From Perkinsus chesapeaki (lineage: Eukaryota > Perkinsozoa > Perkinsida > Perkinsidae): a DNA stretch of 64,000 nt. The DNA lies in assembly GCA_013115145.1 (NCBI GenBank), contig JAAPAO010000058.1, forward strand, positions 26,235-90,234, read 5' to 3'. A program made the translations under genes and the position numbers. The notes beneath the pieces were generated by a model. The model did no database searches and was not told the origin of the DNA. It saw only the letters and a list, made by a program, of their open reading frames with translations. Within the stretch, counting starts at the first letter, position 1; the number at the start of each line of letters is the position of its first letter. Below, in pieces: positions 56,567 through 64,000 of this stretch.

Positions 56567-56698
56567 TAAGATGAGAAAAGTCGATTGATGATGCTGATCG
56601 TAGGTCGGATGATTCCGTTGAGGAATCTCAAGAGAAGCAAGTTGAGCAAGGTTCAGCGCACTTTGCTACTGACACGAGACGCAGGTTGAATTTGGAGA
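56567..56698. promoter_or_regulatory. 132-bp divergent promoter region
   Basis: Separates the starts of the DnaJ (minus) and NEK-like kinase (plus) genes. Probably a shared bidirectional promoter. No TATA box or other element could be assigned. Confidence 0.45.
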
Positions 56699-58631
56699 AT
56701 GCCGCATGATAACGAAGGCCAGGCAGGCACCAACCCGGAGGATGCCGGCTTATCGGTCGATATGGCACCTTATGGATATGAGTCAGTGAAATACATTGGG
56801 AAGTAAGAGCGTTTTAGTTGGCTTTTGACGTGTTATATTGTGCTGCTCTTTATGCCATGTATGCCATGTCAGGGGCCAGTATGCAAGCGCCTGTCTAGTT
56901 CACCCAGTTGGCAGTGACACACCGCTGCTTGTGGCCAAGTTGGTTAACCTTGACGTCTTAAACGAGCCTGATCGGCGACTAGCTGAGCAAGAGGTTGCAC
57001 TTCTCCAACAGTTATCTCATCCTAATATAGTATCTTATCATACTCACTTCATAGTGGATACCCCTCACTCTATTCTGGGCATAATAATGGACTTTTGCGA
57101 CATGGGAGACCTTCGCACTGCAGTAAAGCACAAACAGAAGGCCGGTGGACACTTCTCCGAGCGACATGTGATGACCTGGTTCACCCAATGCGCTCAAGCT
57201 CTAGACTATATCCATAGCAGAAAGATTCTTCACAGAGACCTCAAAACAAGCAATATCTTTCTCACACAAGAAGAGAGCAATGAGTTCCCCACTGTCAAAC
57301 TAGGAGACTTCGGTATTAGCAGAGTCCTCGAGGGTACCATGGAGGCTTGCCTAACTGTTGTCGGCACCCCGTACTACATGAGCCCCGAGCTCTGCCGTAA
57401 CGAGCCTTACAGCTTCAAATCGGACGTGTGGGCACTCGGGTGTGTGCTTTATGAGCTATGTATGCTACAGCACGCGTTCCGAGCTGACTCCCTGTGGGGG
57501 CTCGTGTACAAAGTAGTTAGCGACAACTACGAGCCTATACCACCTGACGTCTACTCAGCGAGCCTCAACGATCTTATCAGACGTCTCCTATGCAAATCAG
57601 CTGATGAGAGGCCGTCAACTTCCGAGATACTAAGCGATTCGTATGTCCGTAGATTCATTGGGAACTCCCTTCAGCAGTCTGAGCCACCAACAGCAACTGA
57701 AGTACCTGTGGTGAAGGTGAGCTCACTCGGAGGCAAGGCTCGGCCTTTGAATAGTACACCTTCTAGCCCGACCAAGAGCAGCAGCTCTATACCACCGCCA
57801 CCGCCACCTCGAAGGTCTCTGGGTTTAGGAAAGACAATTCCTCCTCCTCCATCGCCTCAGCGTAGGGAAGGATCTCTCGGCTTGTCCAATACGTCAAGTA
57901 TTGATGAATACTACAATATATGTATGATGCGAATTCGACGAGAGTTTATTGTGCGGAAGTTCAACTGGGTCCAGGCGTTCGCCAAGTTCGATAAGGATGG
58001 ACAGGGAGCGCTCGAACCGAACGACTTCATGCAGGCCCTCCTCACCATGAATCTCAGCATATCGATATCAGAGGCGGAGGTTGTGGCGACCGTCCTCGCC
58101 AAGTGTCAGGAAAGTTGCAGCTCATCTTCGCCTGTGACCGCCGGTCTGATACCTCTCCATCGATTTCAAGCAGGCCTTCAGTCAGTGTCCCAAAGCAAAG
58201 TCATGGGACTAGAGCAGTGGGCCCGAGAGAGGCTCGCCGGGGTCTCAACTGAAGACCTATTTGAGCGGTTTAAGGCGCTTGGGGCGCACAAGATGGGCGG
58301 CATTGTTGACCAGCAAGGCTTCGAGGAAGTTCTTATGAACGCATGCCCGGGCTTAAGCACAACCGAGGCATCTAGGATCTACTGGCTGGCGCAGAAAAAC
58401 CAAGCTGGGCAAGTAGACGTTAGTGACTTTGTGCAGCGCTATACACGGACGACCGCGGCGTCCGAGCCTATTCTACCGGCATCTCCGACAAGTCGGCAGT
58501 CTCAATTGGGGGCACCGCTGGTCCCTACGGGAGCTCCTCCCCTGCCGCCACCGATGCCCTCTGGTAAGACCTTAGACATGTCACGAACGGCATTTATAAC
58601 GGCGAGGAGCGGAGGCTTCAATGCAACATGA
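56699..58631 (+). CDS. NEK-like protein kinase with C-terminal EF-hand-like region, spliced
   Basis: Exon 1 starts at the ATG at 56699 (MPHDNEGQAGTNPEDAGLSV). A 70-nt intron splits the Gly-rich loop: YIGK joined to GQYASACLV. The kinase domain shows the VAIK-type Lys (LLVAKLVNLD), the HRD loop LHRDLKTSNIFLTQEE, DFG in KLGDFGISRVLEG, activation-loop VVGTPYYMSPELC and DVWALGCVLYELCML. This is NEK-family style. A Pro/Ser linker follows (PPPPPPRRSLGLGKTIPPPP). The C-terminal part has calmodulin-like repeats: AFAKFDKDGQGALEPNDFMQ is a recognisable EF loop, and FKALGAHKMGGIVDQQGFEE plus LAQKNQAGQVDVSDFVQRYT are degenerate ones. A second large exon covers nearly all of the protein. Total about 630 residues. 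Ca2+ control of the kinase is inference. Confidence 0.92.
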
Positions 58632-58762
58632 TACCGCGCCGATTCCGTTGGTATGGGACCAGTTTGAACCATTGAACATGAAGATGTTACATTTGCTGTT
58701 CTTTTCTGTGAAAGGTTGTGTTCCGCATCAGTATGTAACCTCTAACGCAAAACACGATACTT

Positions 58763-60588
58763 TTACGTTAAACCATTTTCCTCCTCTGAGCTCTCTGGAG
58801 TTGTGGCTTGAGATGCCTGGGCACTCCGTATAGAAGCCTCGTGAATGTAACAGGCTAAACTCCTGGCACGCGACACCACATACTCGTGGACTTCATTTGC
58901 TCGTCTGGAGAAGTTGGTTAGCGGCATTATTGCAGGCAGCAGCCTTACTTGGTGTAATCGCTGTCACGACCATTATAGGTTACGCAGTTGTCCCGCATGA
59001 GATCTATGTCCTCTATAAACTCCTCTCGAGTTCGATACTGTCCCTGATACCAATTGACAATGTAGCTAGTCCAATAGAAATAGTGAGTTGTACCGTATCA
59101 CACTTATTTTTCATGGTCTGTAGGTCCATGGGGAATTTGATAATATCATGGTAGTTCGGGGCTTCCTTGATTCTCACTGGTTCTCGGAAGGGCCAGGCTG
59201 AATACAGAACAGGTATTTCCGTATATGCGTTGCTATAATATACCGTATGGCTTCTTTGACACAGCTGCTATGATGCTGGACATCTGCCCTTGTAATGTAC
59301 CTATCCGGATATAAGGCCTACAAGGAGGACTGCATCTGCTTACTCTGCCGGCTGTTTTGATGCACTTCATCCAGTTCTGGCGTCCAACCACACTCCATCA
59401 CACCAGGTATTGCCATTGGATCTGATGAGGGGTCACCGGACAGAGCCCAGAGGTGTCTGATACCTTTGGCCTTTCCATCCCCGAAATCGAGTCCTTCGAA
59501 AGCTTCCTCTGGCAGTCTGCTATACCTGACATCGCTCCAGCTTCACAACCGTGGCCTTCTGGTAAGTCTTTTACATCAAGTCATCCCAAACCTTTTGAGC
59601 GAGCTCTTCAAGGCAAGGGCCGAGATCTAAATAGTTTATCTACCATAAAGCATCACTATTGTACAAGGGTAATATCTTTTACATTCTCAAACAGCTTGCA
59701 ACCCATCAGACTCCCTCCATCATAGTCTTTGATGAACCTACCCCAGTTGTGGCAAAACTAAGTTCATTTTCCCAAACATACCCGTTCCACTGGGCCTTAG
59801 GGAACGACAGGTGCTTAGTGAACCCTTGCCGTTTAAAGTAGCCGATGGCTGAGAAAAGACGTATGTCATCAAAGACAGACAGGATGGGCTACCATGGTTA
59901 TCAGCATATGTGAGGAAGTAGTGGACACCAATGGACTTAGCATACCTTAAGGACCGCAAGGTAAAGGAGGAACAAGTGATCCTCGCTGGCTTACTCTTTC
60001 ATGTGGTTCATCAATCGTGTACCATTGCCTTGGATCTGACCAACAGGGCTTCCTTTGAATGCCGACTCAAGAGGCTGCTTACCTGGTGGAATGACCGCAC
60101 TGCTAGGAATGCTATCTCTATGAAGTGGGTCTGAAACTGTCGAAAGCAGCAACCTCCAAGGATGGAGCTGAAACAAGAACATCCCCGTTCACGGCGGCAG
60201 GGTCCAAGGCGGGCATTACTCTCCTCGTATCATTACCATGGTCTCGTGCTTGCTGTCGAACATAAGCCTTGAGAGATAGGCTTTGGGCATCTGCCAAAGA
60301 GATGACAGATCGATCCGAGGCCCTAGGGACAGCTCACCCGCGGCAGCTGCCGTGAGAATATATTCTTCACCACCAGAAGCTTCAGCATCTTCTCCTCTGT
60401 TGCGTTCGCATGAGATACCAACTCGAAGGTGATGCCCAGATCTGCTGGGGTGCTGGACAGCGGCGTCTCGTACGCATCTGACCGCAGAGGACCGTGCCTT
60501 CTCAGCCTTAGGTCACTTGAGGCCCACCGTGACTAGACCCTTCACTCCCCTCACTGGCTTCAGTAGCCCGCCCAGGAGTAACCTTCAT
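58763..60588 (-). CDS. GCN5: GCN5/KAT2-type histone acetyltransferase with bromodomain, spliced
   Basis: Starts with the two-codon exon ATG AAG at 60583-60588, spliced over 50 nt to [16 protein letters not shown]. The HAT domain is clear: [74 protein letters not shown] (acetyl-CoA loop Q/RxxGxG/A as QGNGT), [40 protein letters not shown] and [14 protein letters not shown]. The bromodomain has [20 protein letters not shown] and [14 protein letters not shown] (acetyl-lysine Asn). It ends in a Ser/Glu-rich tail at 58763-58765. Roughly eleven exons, with introns of 44-52 nt. The exon between 59660 and 59230, linking the HAT and bromodomain, is not resolved. Compact, lacking the long N-terminal part of animal PCAF. 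It would acetylate histone H3. Confidence 0.93.
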
Positions 60589-60636
60589 AAAATATAACTA
60601 GACAGGATTTCCGTGCCATCGAACGGGTGAGACACT

Positions 60637-60774
60637 TCACCAAGGAGGTTCAGAATTAGGGCTCCGGCGATCCAAGAGTTGGTTCAGTTCCCATACTATG
60701 CAACGCAAAACAACTCCAATGGAGACAATAAGAATTAGTGTGGCGTCTACGAGAGACATGGTGCATGACTTCAT
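60637..60774 (-). CDS. Short transmembrane ORF in GCN5 upstream region, doubtful
   Basis: The ATG at 60774 opens 45 codons (MKSCTMSLVDATLILIVSIG, then VVLRCIVWELNQLLDRRSP) with one clear hydrophobic span. It lies between the 3' end of the next gene and GCN5, so it may sit in a UTR. It could be a microprotein or chance. Confidence 0.2.
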   Translation of the reverse strand: MKSCTMSLVDATLILIVSIGVVLRCIVWELNQLLDRRSPNSEPPW

Positions 60775-61661
60775 GCTCTCTTAAAGCCAAGCGACAGTCC
60801 CAACAGCCCCGGCAATATTGGCTTGCTCTGCGTTGGGATATCCGACACCACAGCAGCTGTTTCAGCTTCCTCCACCAGCGTGGTGCCTGCAATCGGGAAC
60901 TGACCAGATAAAGAAAGCGCAAACCCGCGATCACTCTGTTCGATAATCCTTGCCAGACTCCCCAAGTCCTTCGCTTTCCCTATCATAGAGAGCTTCCTTG
61001 CAATCTCATAGTCCCCTGCGCCGACTGCCCTTCTCCTAGGCTCTTGTCAAGACATTAGCACCGGCGGTCTGCCTTACCCAGCAGCGGCATTCTTCTTGGA
61101 TGAGCTCTCAAGCCGCGGTAACGGAACCCCCGACGTCTCCGCAGTGCCTGAGAGCGTTTGTCACTCAGGGGCCTGAAGGACTTGGGTGGTTCTTCTTACT
61201 GTAGGCCTTCCTTCGGCGAGCATCAGACCGTGACTGACATCACAAATGCTTGCCAAAGTGATTCCTTTTTTTTCAGGAAATCAGGTAAGGGACGATCGAC
61301 ATAGTAGCCTGTTGTCGTTCACGACATTGAGAGCAGACGAAACTCGAAACCGCGTCCCATCTCGACCTCGGCTTACTCGGGCCTTCATACCAAAGGGGGA
61401 GAACTTCACCACTTGCTCGTACAAGGCATTCGGATCGGATTCCTCGAGCTGCTTGTGGAACTGAACAATGTCATCCTTGTACTGCCTCATTCGCATACGT
61501 ATCTGTTGAGCTTTTAAATTTCTTGTCGATTCAGCCGACTGTACGTAATCATCATCTGTGTACAACCAGCGCCGTTTCTGAGCTCGCAGCTGGCCTAGAT
61601 CCTCGTAATGTACGAAAGGATTTCTGTCCTCAATTTTCCGCGGCTTCACTCTGGGCGCCAC
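60771..61661 (-). CDS. Hypothetical basic protein, spliced (5' end uncertain)
   Basis: Minus-strand exons: the main one (61281-61661) reads APRVKPRKIEDRNPFVHYED, RRWLYTDDDYVQSAESTRNL, RMRMRQYKDDIVQFHKQLEE and YEQVVKFSPFGMKARVSRGR. Later exons are Arg/Lys-rich (SDARRRKAYSKKNHP; QALRRRRGFRYRGLRAHPRR). The last exon has MIGKAKDLGSLARIIEQSDR and GQFPIAGTTLVEEAETAAVV with a stop at 60771. The frame enters at 61661 through a splice acceptor (ACAATAG), so the true start is upstream and not identified. A mitochondrial ribosomal protein would fit the composition but is a guess. Confidence 0.4.
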
Positions 61662-61698
61662 TCCTATTGTCTGGAAGCCTCCAATGTGGCACCGAGTT

Positions 61699-61717
61699 CA
61701 ACAACAACAACAACAAC
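61699..61717. repeat. CAA trinucleotide microsatellite
   Basis: About six uninterrupted CAA/ACA units, probably inside the intron upstream of the 61281-61661 exon. Confidence 0.8.
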
Positions 61718-61848
61718 TACCAGCTGCTCCTTTGGACCGGTGTGGTGGCGGACCATCTCAGGCAGTATCACATGGGAAGCTATGTCCGTTGCCACTGAGG
61801 GGAGGTGCCTGCGATGACGCTACGCTGGCCCACAACGGGAAGACTTGG

Positions 61849-62793
61849 TTACCCCCGTTTCGGACGAGAATATGACTTAGGCCTGTTTTTGCTTTCCCCA
61901 GAGCTTAAAGTCACTGAGGAAAAAGCGTTCGTGGAATAGAAGGTCGTGCCTTGGGACTCTTCAGCGACTCTTCTCGCCAGTGAGTCTACCAGGCATAATG
62001 TGCATGATTATCGTTACTGACCCTACCAGGCTCCAAGAGGGGTCGGCCATCAGCATCCTTCAGGACACGACAGAGCAACAAGGCGTGCTTACGAAGTCGC
62101 CTGCTTTCTATTGTCTCCCTACCCGACATAGTGCACAGGAAATCGGCGTATTCTACTCTGATTAGAGTAGCTCGCTGACCGACCGTCTAACTAGCAAAGT
62201 TCACCTAGTTAGAACCGCTAATTCGGCTGCTTCCCTTAGGAGTGCCACCGCCTGGAATGCGGATACGGTTAGATTAGGACAATAATGACTGACTGTCTGC
62301 GAGCCATCGGTGTTGCCCTCCCTCATTCTTTTCAAAGCCTCATCGGCGTCTGCAACTGCCCACGTAAATTCCTACAGTCCCACACGATTCGCGTAAGATC
62401 CACAGCATGGCCGCCGCACCGTCAAGGCCAATGCGATGTCTTTGTCACTAGAGTGTGGATCGTCAACGATGAAGCGTGCAATTGCTAAAGCAGCACGACC
62501 TCGCTGGAGGATCGTACCGGGACCATCGTCCAGCCCACTGGCCCGGAGCCTATGAAGGCACCTATTGAAGACCGGTGCGTAAATTATCTGTCCTGGCCAG
62601 ATCTACCCTACAACTTTGCCCTCTGTAGCAAACCATCCCCAGTAGGTGGTTGAGGCTGTTCCGCTGCCATTTCGGAGTTGTCTAGGATGATGTCCTTCAA
62701 TTCGGACAGGCTCAAAGCCTCCTTATTCGATACTCCACCACTGGAAGCTGAGACTATGCCTGCTTTTGGTCCGTGTATGTCCCAACCAACCAT
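61849..62793 (-). CDS. Hypothetical protein, spliced
   Basis: ATG at 62793 (MVGWDIHGPKAGIVSASSGG). Continuous coding sequence can be assembled: SLSELKDIILDNSEMAAEQP, a 51-nt intron, CLHRLRASGLDDGPGTILQR and AALAIARFIVDDPHS, then an exon DADEALKRMREGNTDGSQTV and SAFQAVALLREAAELAVLTR. Next is RVEYADFLCTMSGRETIESR with LRKHALLLCRVLKDADGRPL. A 41-nt intron precedes the last exon (ESQGTTFYSTNAFSSVTLSS, stop 61849-61851). Helical and probably soluble. Family not recognised. The exon borders near 62170 and 62380 are approximate. Confidence 0.5.
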
Positions 62794-63195
62794 CTATAAA
62801 GCCTCCGCTAGGGTCACTGCAAAGGCCGTGGAGGGATATCAAATATGGTCGCTTCTGTTTCGATTGCTTCTTTCCGCCGTATCTATTTTTGCCCAAGTTG
62901 AAAACTCAGTACGGTACAAGTCTGACATTTCCCATGGCCCTCCCAGCCCACCTTTCCCGTATTCTCTCCTTTAGTAGGGTATGACAGCTTGCACTAAGGC
63001 CTTGTACATAGGATTTAGCCTGTAGAAGGAATGCTATGAATAAAAGACCATCGAACCGCCCTTAACGTCTATTAGTGAGCTACTGCTCCCACCACTGATG
63101 AGGGAAGTCCTGCTATCCCAGCCGGTAGAGCCTGTCTGAGCTCGTGGGAGGGGATGAAGGGAGGGAAGGGACATTGAAGGGGAAGTTACAATAAA
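62794..63195. other. Intergenic, divergent
   Basis: About 400 bases between the hypothetical gene and the tRNA-like element. Open frames here look like chance. No repeat or RNA gene recognised besides the element at 63196. Confidence 0.4.
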
Positions 63196-63295
63196 CGACG
63201 CAGGTTTTAGGTGCTCATTCAATTCACGGACGGTCCGTTTGCCGATTCTCCGCCTGCACGCAGGCCCGGCCAGGGTTCGATCCCCGGCAGGTCGC
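63196..63295 (+). tRNA. tRNA-like Pol III element, possible degenerate Ser-type tRNA
   Basis: A perfect B box GGTTCGATCCC (63274-63284) is followed 11 bases later by a T-run (63296-63300), as in a Pol III gene. Just upstream is a long-variable-arm-like hairpin, GCCTG-CACG-CAGGC (63252-63265), as in tRNA-Ser/Leu/Tyr. A 13-bp palindrome, ACGGAC-G-GTCCGT (63226-63238), lies where an anticodon arm would be. The 3' acceptor strand CAGGTCG would need CGACCTG at the 5' end; only CGAC (63196-63199) pairs. The T stem has one mismatch, and no standard anticodon loop can be drawn. So it is a tRNA pseudogene, a tRNA with an intron, or a tRNA-derived SINE head. Confidence 0.4.
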
Positions 63296-63377
63296 TTTTT
63301 CTTTCCGTAATTGTCGCGAAGTCGGGCTCCCGACCACCTGCTGTTCTTCTGTGCATTGTCAGTCTGTCGCCATTACA

Positions 63378-63880
63378 ATGTCCACCGATCAACGGTACAA
63401 GAACGTCTCGGAAAATACTGTATACGTAGAAGGTACTCAGAAGGCTTCGATTGGACCGATTCACCACTTGACCAGGAGCTTCTCTTGGAAATTATTATGA
63501 CCCGCCCGACTGCACCCGAATTGTGCCGTAATCTCTGTTTCCCTCAGGCCTGCCCTTCAGCTGGACAGAGGAGGATATCTATAACCATTTCAAGGAGTGC
63601 GGTCAGATCCTTAGTGTTAGGGCTCCTAAATGGGAGGACAGTGGTCGACTGGTGGGAAGCCCGGCCCGTGGTGTCGTTAATGCGTGTGTTGTAGAGAGGA
63701 TACGCTCACGTAACATTGGCCGATGAGAATGCTTTCGGTGAAGCTCTGAAGCTAGATGGTTCAAAAGCATGGGCAGGAGGCAGTGGTAGACAACGGTGGC
63801 TGAAGGTTACTGAGGCGAAGGCTGGCGGACAGGATAGTGGTAATAGGGGGTTCAGGCTTATAAGGGAGGGCCAACACTAG
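63378..63880 (+). CDS. Single-RRM RNA-binding protein, spliced
   Basis: ATG at 63378 (MSTDQRYKNVSE). One RRM spans three exons: RNP2 is TVYVEGLPFSWTEEDIYNHF, split by an intron of about 115 nt. FKECGQILSVRAPKWEDSGR follows, and after a 43-nt intron RNP1 is LRGYAHVTLADENAF. ALKLDGS closes the fold. A short basic Gly-rich tail (WLKVTEAKAGGQDSGNRGFR) ends at 63878-63880. About 120 residues, similar in layout to the RRMs of nucleolin/Nsr1-type proteins. The tRNA-like element lies 83 bases upstream. A role in rRNA or mRNA handling is likely but not specific. Confidence 0.85.
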
Positions 63881-64000
63881 TTTAATAAGCTATCTAGTAG
63901 ATAGTATCTACCCCGTATGAAAGTAATCTGGAAAAACGTCTGATACCAGGGCCAATGTACAATCAGTTCCAGACAGATGGCCGGTGAGAATTAGGGTTTA

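Noticed and set aside
58763-60588. GCN5 as a pseudogene because of many in-frame stops
   Set aside because: Each stop lies in a short GT-AG segment whose removal restores family motifs, so introns explain them.
1-64000. CRISPR array, insertion sequences, prophage, rRNA genes
   Set aside because: No regularly spaced repeats, transposase or rRNA-like sequence was seen; the gene content is eukaryotic nuclear.

Overview
The window is nuclear DNA of a protist. Nearly every gene is interrupted by short GT-AG introns, most of them 40-50 nt, some 20-30 nt and a few about 200 nt. Recognisable products are eukaryotic: POC5-like, PDCD2, URB1, GCN5, a PWWP-like protein, PDP-type PP2Cs, a NEK kinase, ferroportin and NCKX. 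Compact introns, bacterial-type NhaA antiporters, an EF-hand kinase fusion and long runs of genes on one strand suggest an alveolate, with a Perkinsus-like organism my best guess. That placement is inference; no diagnostic sequence was seen. There are no bacterial operons, insertion sequences or CRISPR arrays.

Layout. Bases 18-24,892 are one block, all on the minus strand: a POC5-like centriole protein, PDCD2, cytochrome b561, an MDP-1-type phosphatase, an unknown gene, a ZIP metal transporter, two tandem DMT transporters, two tandem NhaA Na+/H+ antiporters, an unknown gene, two tandem PDP-like PP2C phosphatases and an ATP-dependent DNA ligase. Bases 25,010-39,731 are plus strand: an unknown gene, ferroportin, three unknown genes (one coiled coil) and URB1. 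Bases 40,249-47,578 are minus strand: a Regnase-type RNase and a large KH/RRM/SR protein with an internally duplicated domain. Bases 48,114-52,124 are plus strand: NCKX and a PWWP-like protein. Bases 52,364-56,566 are minus strand: an RS protein, an unknown gene, a BAR-like protein and an ER-type DnaJ. A NEK kinase with EF-hand-like repeats follows on plus (56,699-58,631), then GCN5 and two unknown genes on minus (58,763-62,793). The right end holds a tRNA-like Pol III element and a small RRM protein on plus.

Themes. Membrane transport and metal handling are prominent (ZIP, ferroportin, b561, NCKX, two NhaA, two DMT), and so is RNA biology (URB1, Regnase-like RNase, KH/RRM/SR protein, RS protein, RRM protein). 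Three tandem pairs (DMT, NhaA, PP2C) show recent local duplication. The two NhaA copies share a 90-nt tract with one mismatch, which suggests gene conversion.

Coordinates give the genomic span of each spliced coding region. Introns were found by eye, from GT-AG boundaries that restore an open frame and family motifs. The 5' ends of several genes are uncertain and are marked so.
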